From positions 237,768-301,767 of the forward strand of contig CAUYUJ010021693.1 in NCBI GenBank assembly GCA_963575745.1: a stretch of 64,000 bases of DNA, given 5' to 3'. The position numbers were made by a program, and so were the translations under genes. The DNA is from Prorocentrum cordatum. Lineage: Eukaryota > Sar > Dinophyceae > Prorocentrales > Prorocentraceae. Below are positions 10,537 through 21,389 of the stretch, piece after piece. Under the pieces are notes generated by a model, which did not search any database, had not been told where the DNA came from, and saw only the letters and a list, made by a program, of their open reading frames with translations. Each line of letters starts with the position of its first letter. Positions within the stretch are counted from its first letter, which is position 1.

Positions 10537-11640
10537 GACGGCGGCAGAATATTCATCTGCCAATTATTGTCGGGTGTCGGCAGCCCTCAAAGAAGTCCCA
10601 GACAATACGGACGAAGCGCATCATGTGAGCATTATTGGTGCACGTGTTACATAATCGCCCAGGGCTCTGCTGCAAGACGGGACCCCAGGGGCATTTCTTA
10701 ATCGCCACCATACATAACGAGGAAGAGCAGCAAGAGGTGATGGGTTAACCAGCTGTGCCGAAGAGGGGGCCAGGAGAAGAGGGGGCAGCCCATCATATCC
10801 CGAGGCATGTGCGCGGACGAAGGGGGGTCCAGGGTGCGTATCGGGAGAAGAGCAAGAAAAAGGGCCATGAATCCTGGGAGATAGCATGACCCAAGACATG
10901 TCCGCGGGCGCCAAGTGGTGCAGGACGATCAGCCGCTGGTCAAGGCAAGCGGTGGGATGCAACGGAGGCGCACTGAAGCACGAAATCGGAGGAGAAAAGA
11001 ACGCGAGAGGAGAAAGGGGGGGCCCGATCAGACCGTGAAGGCCGGCGCGGGAGCGTGGTATCCGCACACGCACACAATCCTCACCCCCAACTTCGACGCC
11101 CCCGAGCCAGAGGGAAGCTCCGCCACTGTCAGAGGGTTCCGAACCCGCTCGGCATGGAAGGCCTTCCGGACGCCAAACGGGCCAGATTTCCGACCAGACC
11201 CTCTCCGTGGTGGGGCAGGGTCCCAGAAGGGAGGCAACCCCTTGGACACTTGGGCAACCACATGTGAACTATGATCCTGTAGGTCAGCTTTCTCAAAAAG
11301 ATGACCTACAGCATCTCGAAGATGACAGCAGAGAAGTGTACCCTAGCGGGGGAATTCGAGACCCCAGCGTCGACTGGACCCGTAAGGCCAGGGTTCGCGA
11401 AAGGTCTTAGGACACTGGCCCCTTCCACGCAGACCTCCGAACGAATCGAGCTCGAGCGGGGAATGTGATAGCCTCCGGCCAGAGGCACAATCTGACGCTC
11501 AAGACTTTTCTTCGTAAAAAAACCAAGGTGCGAGCCCCAGGAGACGCACGTTGATCGAAAAACCGAATGGGCACTGGGGGAGGATCAACAATAAATACTC
11601 TTGAGAAATGACAACTTATATCCCGTCGTGTTTTCTCACG
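10537..11640. other. no gene seen
   Basis: GC-rich unique sequence. It contains the dispersed repeat copy at about 10805-10888 (see 6085-6165) and the hairpin at 11277-11311. Open frames here have no recognisable motif. Confidence 0.45.
11277..11311. other. 10-bp perfect inverted repeat
   Basis: CTGTAGGTCA (11277-11286) and TGACCTACAG (11302-11311) are separated by 15 nt and would form a stem-loop. No downstream T-run, so a terminator role is not supported. Confidence 0.7.
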
Positions 11641-12742
11641 ACGCGAGGGGGCCTGGATTCATCGCATGGCCCCCCTCACCATCCCATGACAAAACGCCCG
11701 ACCTGGGAAACCTCGGAGGGCCGCCAGGAAGGACCACTCGCGCGCGCCGCACCCCCCCCCCAAGGAGGAACGTTAGAGTGGACCAGCTCAGGTTGGAGAA
11801 ACATCGACCAACTCAGGGGCGATACGTCGCCGATAGATCGACGATAGTCCCCATGTAGCGGATCCGCGTGGTCCTGGGCAGGGTGGGCCATCGGGGCCCC
11901 TAACGGCGGTCAGTGGGCGATTTGGGGCCGATGCGTCGGCCCCGGAGCCTGAGCCCATCCACCGCTCCCCCCCCCGAACGTTCCCCGTGAGGTCCGCGCG
12001 CGCTGCCCCCTCCCCCGCCCCGGCTGGGCGGGGTCCTCGCCCACGCCGAGGAACCGCCCGCAGAAGGACAGGACCAGGACCGCCGGCGGAGCCCCCCCCG
12101 CCCCCTGGCGGAGGGGTGCCCGCGCCAGAGGCGCGGGGCGGCGCTCGTCGTGCGGTGCCGAACCGGCGAGCGACGAGCGACGACGAGCGACGAGCGACGA
12201 CGACGATGCGCGACGGACGACAAGCGACGAAGACGAGCGACGCAGATGCTGGCATCGCAACTTAGTCACAATGAGTGGCGTTGTACTATCTCGACCCTGG
12301 GACCCTCACGGATCGATGCGGCTCAAAAAATGCCGCAGAGATATCAGGGCCAGGGCTGCAGTCGAATTGTTGTTCACGATGTTGTGCGTGTGGACCTAGG
12401 CCCAAAAAACATCCCTCAAGAACATGAGACCATCAGTCTGACAAAACAAACAGAACATCTAAGGGTACCCTCCCCAGGATGCACAAGAACATCCAACAAG
12501 CACGAAGAACACGAGGGTATCCTCCCATAACCGACCACCATCTTATACCTCGGTCCGACTGTAATGTCTCGTGACGTCGGATCACAGTGAAGAAGGGGGC
12601 CACAGCTGACATACTCTCGTTGCAGAAGATAGCGACGGGAGGTTGTTGCTCATTTTCGGATCACCAGCTCCCAGGGGCCGTCCAAAGTCAACTCGGGATG
12701 GAGAGCTGGTCCTGTTGAAGGGCTGCAGGCCACTGGAGAGTC
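11641..12742. other. GC-rich spacer with GCGACGA repeat
   Basis: No gene supported. At about 12165-12243 a short tandem GCGACGA/GACGAGC repeat occurs. Long minus-strand frames (155 codons) reflect about 75% GC composition around 11.9-12.15 kb. 12.26-12.74 kb is unique and featureless. Confidence 0.5.
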
Positions 12743-12805
12743 AAGTCGTGAATTTGCCTGGTGGAGGGCCCAACCATATGCAGCTGTGGGTACCGCAGTC
12801 GTGAG
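12743..12805 (+). repeat. satellite leader, element A
   Basis: Conserved boundary sequence of the satellite family: GCCTGG, then AGGGCCCAACCATATGCAG, then GTGGGTACCG. The same sequence (minus strand) bounds arrays B (20,590-20,650) and C (41,890-41,955). It leads directly into the first monomer. Confidence 0.85.
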
Positions 12806-13452
12806 TATCCTATTCAGTGGAGCTCCTTGCATGTGAGGGGTGTGCCGAAATGGGTGGCAGGGACGCATGCGAGCGGTTGCGATGGGACCTTCGGTGGAGC
12901 TCCCTATGGTGCCACGAAACTTGTGAGGAGTGCGCCGAAATGGGTGCCGGGAGCCCATGCGGGCGGTGGTACTGGGACCGTCAGAGGAATTCTGTATTGG
13001 GCTGCGAAAACGATGGGTGTGCCGGAATGGGTGGCGGGGACGCATGCGGGCGGTGGCACTGGGACCTTCATTCCCTATCGGGCCACGAAACTTGTGAGGG
13101 ATAAATCAAAATTGGTGGGGGGGGACGCATGCGGGCGGTGGCACTGGGACCTTCGGTGTAGCTCTCTATGAAGTGGTGGCTGGGACGCATGCGGGCGGTG
13201 GCACTGGGACCTTCGGTGGAGCTCCCAATCGGGCCACGAAACGTGTGAGGGATGTGCCGAACTGGATGGGGGGGACACATGCGGGTGGTGGCACTGGGGC
13301 GTTCGGTGGAGATCCCTATTATGGGATCACGAAACGTGTGAGGGGTGTGCCAGAATGAGTGGCAGGGGACGCATGCGGGCGGTGGCACTGGGAACTTCGG
13401 TGGAGCTCCCCATATGGGGCCACGAAACGTATAAGGGGTGTGCCGAAAAGGT
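12806..13452 (+). repeat. satellite array A
   Basis: About seven degenerate monomers, roughly 60-100 bp apart. Each carries GCATGCGGGCGG, GACCTTCGGTGGAGCTCCC, GGGCCACGAAAC and the linker GTGTGAGGGGTGTGCC. It is the least uniform array, which suggests it is old. Same family as arrays B-E. Confidence 0.9.
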
Positions 13453-13488
13453 TGATGATGATGATGCTGCTGATGATGATGACGGCGG

Positions 13489-13526
<38 letters not shown>

Positions 13527-13850
13527 CTGATGCTGATGATGGTGATGATGATGATGATGATGATGATGATGGTGATGGTGATGGTGATGGTGATGGTGAT
13601 GGTGATGGTGATGGTGATGGTGATGATGGTGATGACGATGACGACGATGATGCGGAGGACGACGACGAGGACGAGGAGGAGGAGAAGGATGCTGATGCTG
13701 CTGCTGCTGATGGTGGTGATGGTGGTGGTAGTGGTAATGCTGCTGCTGCTGAGGATGATGATGCTGATGATGCTGATGATGATGACGATGATAATGATGA
13801 TGCTGATGATGATGGTGGTGTTGATGATGATGATTTTGATGATGTTCGGG
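13453..13850 (+). repeat. (GAT)n/(GGT)n microsatellite tail of element A
   Basis: Starts immediately after a terminal GTGTGCCG monomer edge. GAT repeat with internal GATGGT and GACGAC variants. The Asp-rich 250-codon frame and the His/Ile-rich minus frames come from it. Confidence 0.92.
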
Positions 13851-13859
13851 AGGAACCGG

Positions 13860-14215
13860 TTCAGGGGGATAACACCGAACTGGAATGGGTGATACATCGC
13901 CGATTTGCTCTCGCTGGCACAACTGCACGCTCCCGGGCGGGGCGGGGCGGGCCATCGAGCCGCAATGGACGAACTATCGGCGGGTGTCGATGCATCCCCA
14001 CCTGGGCCTATGCTAGAGGCCTCGTCGATGGGGTCGGAGGATCGCGCCGCGTCGCCGATCCATCGGCGATGCATCGGCGATACACTGGCGACGCATCGTC
14101 GACGTAGGCGATGCATCGGCGACGTCGACGTGAAGCAAATCGGGCTCCACATCGAGCCCCATCGGCGATGCATCGGCAACGCGGCGCGATCCTCGGACCC
14201 CATGTACTCGACCCC
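13860..14215. repeat. GATGCATCGGCGA interspersed motif
   Basis: About eight scattered copies of a GATGCATCGGCGA-like motif, several overlapping GTCGACG, between about 13985 and 14190. Related GATACGTCGCCGATAGATCG sequence occurs at 11820. No gene is supported. Confidence 0.6.
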
Positions 14216-14835
14216 ATCTAGGAGGGCCCAGATATGTCCTCCTAGCCTTGCCACTTTGTTTTATCGTCAGAACTCGGCTCTCTGGCGGCCGTTCGGGACG
14301 ATCAGAGAACCCCGGGCACGCTCTCGGCGAGGCGCAGCCAGTGGAAGGTATCCCGAGGATGAAACGCCGCCGAGTACCAACGAGAACGTTCGAACACCTC
14401 GAACCTCGACCATGTCCCCCCCGAGCATATCCCCCCCTACCGTTGCCTCCGACCCCCCTCTCTCCTCTCGACCTGCCCTCGTGGACGAAAAACATAACCG
14501 TATCCGGGGCCTCACGAGCTGGGCTCCTGGACCGCGACCCCGCGTATACGAGGCATTTTGTCGTGGAAATTCCGCGCGGACCGTATCCGTGCGACCGCGA
14601 ATCCGCAGGATCGCGCCCCTGAATCCAGAGCGCGATGGCGCGGGTACGGATACGGTCGCCGCTGGTGATGTCCGGCGGAGCGGCGGCGGCCGCACGGTAT
14701 ACCTGCCCTCCTCAAGCCACTGGACCGCGCGCCCGACGATCCCGTTCGGGTTCAGGGGCTCCGAGCTCGGATCTGGGTGCGCGGGTCCCGCCCCCATGCT
14801 GGCCCTGCCTCACAGCTCTTGGCTGGCGCCCTTCT
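14216..14835. other. GC-rich spacer with 12-bp inverted repeat
   Basis: No gene supported. GACCGTATCCGT (14579-14590) and ACGGATACGGTC (14646-14657) form a perfect 12-bp inverted repeat with a 55-nt loop. A third half copy (ACCGTATCCGG) lies near 14497. Confidence 0.5.
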
Positions 14836-14879
14836 GTTGCGTCTCTCTCTATAGATTGAGTCTACATGTCGATACGGAT

Positions 14880-15132
14880 GTATTTCATACGGCATACAGA
14901 CACACGTATGTGTTATAGTGCATTGATGTCTTTGCCTCGGCGCAGATGTGTAGACGTGTACATATTCACCCGTACACCGATCGATATATACATACACATG
15001 TATATGTGTATATGTGTACACTTTTAATCCATGTGGCCGAACGGGGTAACATACGTAAAAGTGTGTTGATATCCATATCTTGCCGCAGATCTGTAGAAAT
15101 GCAGCTCTGCGCATGTACATACATGCATCTAC
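14880..15132. repeat. TATG/CATA-rich simple sequence
   Basis: AT-rich dinucleotide and tetranucleotide repeats (TATACATACACATGTATATG type) leading into GC-hairpin element copy 1. Confidence 0.8.
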
Positions 15133-15197
15133 ATACTAAAACCATCGCGCGCGCTTCGCGCGCGCTCAAGTTCTAGCTAGACTGGATGGTCAGAATC
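15133..15197 (+). repeat. GC-hairpin element, copy 1
   Basis: ACTAAAACCATCGCGCGCGC, loop TT(C), then GCGCGCGC (stem 15147-15154 with 15158-15165), then TCAAGTTCTAGCTAG. Two related copies (16,870 and 17,930) also follow AT-rich simple sequence, and all three sit at edges of CCAAGA arrays. Confidence 0.75.
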
Positions 15198-15209
15198 TTG
15201 GGTATCTCT

Positions 15210-16665
15210 ATATTATGGTACTCCTCCTCCGGGGCTTCCAAGAACCAAGCAGATGGCCCAAGCGGCTTCCAAGACTTCCTGAGGTCCACCCACGGCAGCC
15301 TAAGAGAGGCCCAAGAAACACTGGACGTAGCCGGAGGAAGAGGGCAGAGAAGGGGAGGTGAATGAGGTTCCCTGGGGGGAAAGGAGGATGAGGAGTTCGA
15401 GAGGGTGAAAGAGGCCGCAGAGGAGGAGGAACGGGAGAAAGAGAAGGATAACATACGATACGTATTGCGTATGTCCATGTTTGCAAGCGTAGCGAAGCTG
15501 CCAGGCGAGCTTGAACAAACAAAACAACTGTTGGAATTCCTTTTTTCAAGTGCCCTCGGGGCCTCTCTTGGGGCTCTGTTTGTCCTCTTTGGGGCTTCTT
15601 GGGGACCTCTTGGGGTCTCCTGAGGGTCTCCTGGTGCGAAGATCTCGGGTTCTCGGTTCACGTTCCCGATCCTGGGCCGCGGTTGGGGCCCTCTCGGGCC
15701 GACTCGGGCCGTCTTGGGCGTCACTTCAGGCCGTTTTGGAGCCGTCTTGGGGCCGTCTTGGGGCGCTTTTGAAACCTATGGGCCGTCTTGCAGCGTCGGG
15801 AAGCGGAACAAACGAATCAGCAAAATTGATCAAACACCTATGGAACATCTGTGTTGTTTGGCCTCTTCGAGCTCTGTTGGGAGACCTCTCGGACGCCTCT
15901 TGGATATCTTGGGGCCTCTTGGGCCGTCTGGAAGCCGTCTTGGGCGTCTTGGACCGTCTAGTGGCCTTCGGCCCATCCCGCCACCGTGCCTGGGTTGTGG
16001 GTTAAAGCCTCGTGGAAGTTCGTCGATATCGTGGGAGGCGTTCGGGGGCCTCTTGGAGGCAGTGTGAGAGGCCTCTTGAGGGCCTTTGGGGAGCCTCTTG
16101 GGGCCTCTTTTTGGGTCCCTTGGGAACCTCTTGGAGCCTCCAGGGGGCCTCTTGAGCTCTCTTGGAGGCCTCTTGGGGCATCCAGGGGGCCTCTTGGAGC
16201 GGAAGACTCGAATTGTCGGCTCATGTTCCCCCTGTTGGTCCCCTTATCGGGGCCATCTTGGAGCCCCCTTGAGCGATCTTGGGCGCCGCTTGGACCGTTT
16301 GGGGGCCCTCTTGGACCGTCTTGGGGCACTCTTGGGGGCCTCTTGGGGCTGTTTGGGGTCCTCTGGGGCCATCTTGGAGCATCGGGAGTCCATTCCGCGA
16401 GAACGCGAAACAACATACAGCAAACACAAGGAAATCAATGATGTGTGCCCCTTTGGGCCCTCTTGGGGGTCCTCTTGGAGCGCTCTTGGGGCGTCATTGG
16501 AACCTCTTGGGCCGTCTTGGGGCCATCTTGGGCGTCTTGGAGCGACCTTTGGCCCTCTCGGGGCCCTTTGGGACCATCTTGGGGGCCTCCGGGGCCCTCT
16601 TGGAGGCATCTTGGGCCGTCTTGAGGCCCTTCGGAGGCCCCGGGGAGGGGGTAGCAAAAAGCTTG
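15210..16665 (-). repeat. degenerate CCAAGA repeat, block 5
   Basis: Mostly minus-orientation units (CTTGGGGCC forms on plus), with TTGG spacings of 9-13 bp, for example 16086, 16098, 16111, 16120, 16131. Bases 15340-15545 are less repetitive. Conserved islands (GCGAAGATCTCGGGTTCTCG at about 15640, and CTTCGGCCCATCCCGCCACC at about 15966) recur at 17091 and 17132, so the array is modular. Confidence 0.85.
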
Positions 16666-16714
16666 CCCGGAGGGCTGCGGAGTGGTCGCCCCCTGGCTGA
16701 GGGGGGTCTATACC

Positions 16715-16869
16715 TTATGTCTGTATGTATGTAAGTATGTATGTATGTATGTATGTAGGTAGGTAGGTAGGTAGGTAGGTATGAATGAATGAATGAATGA
16801 ATGAATGAATGTACGCATGTATGTATGTATGCATGCATGCATGCATGTATGTATGTACACATATATACA
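16715..16869. repeat. tetranucleotide microsatellites
   Basis: (TATG)n, (AGGT)n, (GAAT)n and (ATGC/ATGT)n runs follow one another, ending in GC-hairpin copy 2. Confidence 0.92.
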
Positions 16870-16925
16870 CACACTAGAACTATCGCGAGCGCGTCGCGCG
16901 CGCTTAGGTTATATCTGGTCGAGTG
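16870..16925 (+). repeat. GC-hairpin element, copy 2
   Basis: ACTAGAACTATCGCGAGCGC then GTCGCGCGCGCTTAGGTT. Same layout as copies 1 and 3, but the stem has mismatches and the CTAGCTAG tail is not kept. Confidence 0.65.
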
Positions 16926-17039
16926 CTCACCGCATTGAGGCAACAAGGCGGTAATTAATAATGAGGTCATCATTCTCTGTTTCCTCCGGCCTCTTCCTCA
17001 TTCCTCCTCCTCCGTTCTCATCGACCGGTCGACCGGCGA

Positions 17040-17880
17040 TCTGTCGCCAAGCTTCTTGGGAACCTCTTGACCCCTCCTGGAGGTCTCCTGGGGCGAAGAT
17101 CTCGGGTTCTCGATTTACGTTCCCAATAGTGACCTTCGGCCCATCCCGCCACCGTGCTGAGTTGTGGGTGAGAGGCATCCTGGAAAATCGTTTGGGATTC
17201 ATTCGTGGGAGGCTTCCCGGGGGCCTTTTGCAGGCAGTTTTGGAGGCCTCTTGGGGGCCGTTTGAGGTGCTCGTGGGGCGTCTTTTTGGGCCCCTTTGGG
17301 GCCTCGAGGGGCCTCTAGGGGGCATCTGAAGGGTTTTTGGGGTTCTGTTGGGGGCCTCTTGGAGCCTCCTGGAGGCCTCTTGAGAGGGCTCGGCTCGAAG
17401 TGTCGGTTCGTGTTCCCCCTCTTGGGCCCCTCTTGGGTGATCTTGGGCGCCTCTTGGGCAGTCTTGGGGCACTCTTGGACCGTCTTGGGACTCTCTTGCG
17501 TCGTCGTGGTGCCCTCTTTGGGTGCCTCTTGGGCCGTCTTGAGCTGATTTCTGGGGCCTCGTGGGCTGTCTTGGACCATCGGAAGTACGAAACAGCGAGA
17601 ACACGAACAACTTTCAAAACCACTCGAACAAACCCAATGTTTCCGCCTCCTGAAGGCCTCGTTGGAGTCCTTCTGAAGGCATCTTGGCCGCCTTGAAGCC
17701 CTCCTGGGCTGTTTTCAAACCATGTTCGACCAATTTTGAAACGCTCTTGTGCGGTCTTGGGCTCTCTTGGAGCGCTCTTCGGCCATCTTAGCGCCCTCTT
17801 GGACATCTCTCGGCCCCCTTTGGCGCTTTTGGCGCCCCCCGCCGGGCCCGAAACTGCCGGAAGATAGGTCAGTGCACTTT
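17040..17880 (-). repeat. degenerate CCAAGA repeat, block 6
   Basis: Minus-orientation array with the same conserved islands as block 5 (GCGAAGATCTCGGGTTCTCG at 17091; GTGTTCCCCCTCTTGG near 17410, like 16225). Minus frames of 120-230 codons reflect the repeat. Confidence 0.85.
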
Positions 17881-17911
17881 GGGGGGCCCCGGGCCCTCTA
17901 CCCATTTGTGC

Positions 17912-17990
17912 GTGTATATATATATATACATATTAGAGCCATCGCGCGCTTGGCGCGCGCTCAAGTTCTAGCTAGGCTTGATGGGCTAAA
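17912..17990 (+). repeat. TA run and GC-hairpin element, copy 3
   Basis: A TATATATATATA run then ATTAGAGCCATCGCGCGC, TTG, GCGCGCGCTCAAGTTC and TAGCTAG. Similarity to copy 1 continues about 16 bp beyond the final CTAG. Confidence 0.75.
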
Positions 17991-18590
17991 TCATGGAATA
18001 GATGTTCATCTTGTCGTGTATCCAAGGACTCTCTTGGAGGCCCTGCGCAAGCCTCGGAACCGTATAGGAGGGGAACTGCGGAAACGCGGAAATCATTCTT
18101 TTCCATTAGGTATTCAACGATTTGGAGCCCACAAAGCCTTCCTGGTTTCTTTTCAGGGAGCTGAGAGGGGGCCTTGTTGTCTGCTGTGCAAGAGTAGACA
18201 ACGGGCGACCTTAAAAAAAATGTGGGATGCCCATAGTTTCAAATTGCCGCGCCTGGGGTGTAGGTTCGAATTCTTCTGGATACAGGACACGGTCCGTTAA
18301 GATGTCTCTTGGGATCTTCGTGCAAAAATTAGCAGGTGGTGAGTTTGAAATAAAATGAACTCGAATGTTTCAACTCATGGGATCATGGGATCTCAATTTC
18401 TACGGTGGTTTCCGGGGCAGCCAAAGGGACGCGAAGACGATCCAAGGGAGTGCCAAGATAGCGTCAGAGAGTTCAACGCTATTCCCGAAACATCTTTGCA
18501 TGTGACTCCAAACGCTTGATGGGGCTCGAGGAAGAGGATAGGGAGTGGGAATCCCAACTTGGAAAACAACATCTCTAGAATTATTCGTTG
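17991..18590. other. no gene seen
   Basis: AT-richer unique sequence. The 183-codon frame starting at 17749 runs in from the repeat and carries no motif. GGTTCGAATTC at 18263 resembles a B box, but no tRNA-like fold or A box is evident. Confidence 0.45.
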
Positions 18591-18594
18591 TTCA

Positions 18595-19320
18595 AGTTCA
18601 TCGGTCTTTGAGCGTTGGAAGCGGGAAAACGTGAGAAGGCGAAACCACTGGAAATCAACGATATTACCCTCTTCGGGCTCTCTCGGGACGACTGTCGAAG
18701 CTCTCTGGGGCTGTCTTGGGGACCTCGTAGGGGCTATACCGGGGGCCTCTAAAAGGTCTGGGGTGTGTTGAAAGCACCTGCGGGGGTCCTAGAGTCCTCT
18801 CGGAGGTCTCTGGAGGCCTCCTGCTCCCGCTCTTGTGCTCATCTTGGGCCTGTTCTGGGGTTGTCTGGAGCTGTCCTGGGCGACTTGGGGCATTCTTGGC
18901 ACGTCTTGGAGCCGTCGTGGGAGCCTCTTGGGCGATCGTGGGGCGATATTTTGGGCCTCTTCGGCCGCGTAGGAGCGTTGGAAGCATGAAATGGCGAGAA
19001 GGCCAAAAACCATGACGCAAAACAATGACAATTCACGATTTTAGGTTCTCCAGGCGCTCTCTGGAGGCCTCTCGGAGCTCTCTGGAGGTCTCTTGGAGAC
19101 CTCCTGGGAGCCTGGAGAGCCGCCCAACAGTTATCCTTGGTTGCTTGGGAGCGTCTTGGGCCGTTCTTGTACGTTCTTGGAGCTCCTTGGGCTCGTTTTG
19201 GGCTGTCCTTGTGCGTTTTAAGGGGCTCCCCGGGAGGTCGGGAAGCGCGGTGCCGGGAGCGTTCCGCAAATGTTCGGGAAAGGTGTGGGACCCCCGGGAG
19301 GGGGGGGGCGTATTTGTTGA
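18595..19320 (-). repeat. 0.7-kb direct duplication, copy 1 (CCAAGA family)
   Basis: Closely similar to 20,655-21,350: both begin near GCGTTGGAAGCGGGAAA/GAACGCTGGAAGCGGGAAAG, share ACCCTCTTCGGGCTCTCTCG and GGTCTGGGGTGTGTTG, and end at GGAAGCGCGGTGCCGGGAGC. The content is minus-orientation CCAAGA family. The two copies bracket satellite element B. Confidence 0.85.
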
Positions 19321-19378
19321 ACTTGAAAAAAACACATGGAATCTCTGGAGTTCCCTTTTGTTCCCAACCCGCGTCTTC

Positions 19379-19460
19379 TCCTTCCTTCCTTCCTCCTCCC
19401 CCTCCTCCCTCCTCTCCTCCTACCCCTCCTCCCTCCTCGCCCTCCTTGCCTTTGCTCTCG
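19379..19460 (-). repeat. (GGA)n microsatellite tail of element B
   Basis: On the minus strand this purine-rich tract follows directly after the last monomer of array B. Confidence 0.88.
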
Positions 19461-20589
19461 GCACACCTCTCACACGTTTCGTAGCCCCATAGGGAACTCC
19501 ACCGAAGGTCCCAGTGGGGGTGTTCGCATGCGGGTCCCCACCCAGGGCATCATTTCGGGGCCCCATAGGGGGCTCGACCGAATGCCCCACTGGGGGTGTT
19601 CGCATGCGGGTCCCCCACCCAGGGCAGCGTTTCGTGGCCCCATAGGGGGCTCCACCGTAGGCCCCACTGGGGGTGTTCGCATGCGGGTCCCCCATCCAGG
19701 GCAGCGTTTCGTGGCCCCATAGGGGGCTCAACCGAAGGCCTCAGTGGGGGTGTTCGCATGCGGTTCCCCCACCGCAGGGCAGCGTTTCGTGGCCCCATAG
19801 GGAGCTCCACCGAAGGCCCCACTGGGGGTGTTCGCATGCGGGTCCCCCACCCTGGACAGCGTTTCGTGGCCCCAAAGGGAGCTCCACCGAAGGCCCCAGT
19901 GGGGGTGTTCGCATGCGGTTCCTCCACCCAGGGCAGCGTTTCGTGACTTCATAGGGAGCTCCACCGAAGGCCCCAGTGGGGGTGTTCGCATGCGGTTCCT
20001 TCACCCAGGGCAGCGTTTCGTAGCCCCATGGGGAGCCCCGCCGAAGGCCCCAGTGGGGGTGTTCGCATGCGGGTCCCCCACCCAGGGCAGCGCTTCGTGG
20101 CTCCATAGGGAGCTCCGCCGATGGCCCCAGTGGGGGGGGGGGGTCGCATGCGGGTCCCCCACCCAGGGCAGCGTTTCGTGGCCCCATAGGGGGCTCCACC
20201 GAAGGCCCCACTGGGGGTGTTCGCATGCGGGTCCCCCACCCACGGCAGCGTTTCGTGGCCCCATAGGGGGCTCCACCGTAGGCCCCATTGGCGGTGTTCG
20301 CATGCGGGTCCCCCACCCAGGGCAGCGCTTCGTGACTCCATAGGGAGCTCCACCCAAGGCCCCAGTGGCTGCTCTGGCATGTGCTTCCCCCGCCCAGGGC
20401 AGCGTTTCGTGGCCCCATAGGGAGCTCCACCGTAGGCCCCAGTGGCTGCTCTCGCATGCGGTTCCCCCACCCAGGGCAACGTTTCGTGGCCCCATAGGGA
20501 TTCCACCGTAGGCCCCAGTGGGGATGCCCGCATGCGGTTCCCCCACCGAGGGCAGCGTTTCGTGGCCCCATAGGGAACCCCACCGAATG
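19461..20589 (-). repeat. satellite array B
   Basis: About 14 minus-strand monomers of 77 bp (GCAGCG anchors at 19624, 19701, 19779, 19856, 19933 and 20010). Each has the core GGTGGAGCTCCCTATGGGGC, CACGAAACGCTGCCCTGGG and CGCATGCGAACACCCCCA. The monomer next to the microsatellite has the linker GTGTGAGAGGTGTGCCGAG of arrays A and D instead. Open frames of up to 280 codons are repeat-derived. Confidence 0.95.
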
Positions 20590-20650
20590 CGTTGCTCACA
20601 AAGACGGTACTCACAACTGCATATGGTTGGGTCCTTCGCCAGGCTAATTT
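20590..20650 (-). repeat. satellite leader, element B
   Basis: Minus-strand reading: TAGCCTGGCGAAGGACCC, AACCATATGCAGTTGTGAG, TACCG, followed by the first monomer. Matches the leaders of elements A and C. Confidence 0.88.
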
Positions 20651-20654
20651 TCAA

Positions 20655-21350
20655 ATTCCTGTCTTGGAACGCTGGAAGCGGGAAAGCGTGAGAAGGCGAA
20701 AGGCGTCGACAAAAACCACCAGAAATCTACGATGTTACCCTCTTCGGGCTCTCTCGGGAAGTCGAAGCTCTCTTGGGCTGTGTTTGGGGCCTCGTCCCTC
20801 TCAAGGGTCTGGGGTGTGTTGGAGGCCCCTGTGGGGTCCTGGAATCCTCCCGGAGGTCTCTGGAGGCCTCCTGCTCCAGCTCTTGGGCTCTTGGGCCTGT
20901 TCTGGGGTGGTCTGGAGCTGTCCTGGGCGCCTCTTTGGCAATCTTGGGGCCGTCTTGGCCGGTTTGTGAACCGTCTTGGGAGCCTCCTGGGCGGCATTGG
21001 GAGCCTCTTCGGCCGCATTGGAGCGTTGGAAACATGAAGTGGTGAGAAGGCCCCCCCCAAACAAAAAACAACCACAACAACAAACAAAATTAACGATTTG
21101 AGATTTTCCGGGCGCTCTCGGAAGGCCTCTCGGAGCTCTCTTGAGGTCTCTTGGAACCCTTCTGGGGGTCTGGAGAGCCGCCCGAAGGCTATCCTGGGTT
21201 GCTTGGGAGCGTCTTGGGCCGATGTTGTCACGTTCTGGTGGTTTCTTGGGGTCGTTTCGGGCTGTCCTTGTGCGTTTTGGGCGCTCCCCGGGAGGCCGGG
21301 AAGCGCGGTGCCGGGAGCGTAATCCAGATGTGAGCGAGGTGGAGGACGCC
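20655..21350 (-). repeat. 0.7-kb direct duplication, copy 2 (CCAAGA family)
   Basis: Partner of 18,595-19,320, same orientation. Small indels, including a shortened segment after CTCTCTCGGGA, separate the copies. Confidence 0.85.
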
Positions 21351-21389
21351 CCGGGACGGGGCCTGGTCTATGTTTTCATATGTAGTTGT

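Noticed and set aside
13319-14254. Asp-rich and His/Ile-rich frames of 250-311 codons
   Set aside because: They are translations of the GAT/GGT microsatellite in different phases.
15133-17990. Helitron 3' ends (hairpin followed by CTAG)
   Set aside because: Copies 1 and 3 stay similar for about 16 bp beyond the last CTAG and copy 2 lacks CTAG, so CTAG is not an element end.
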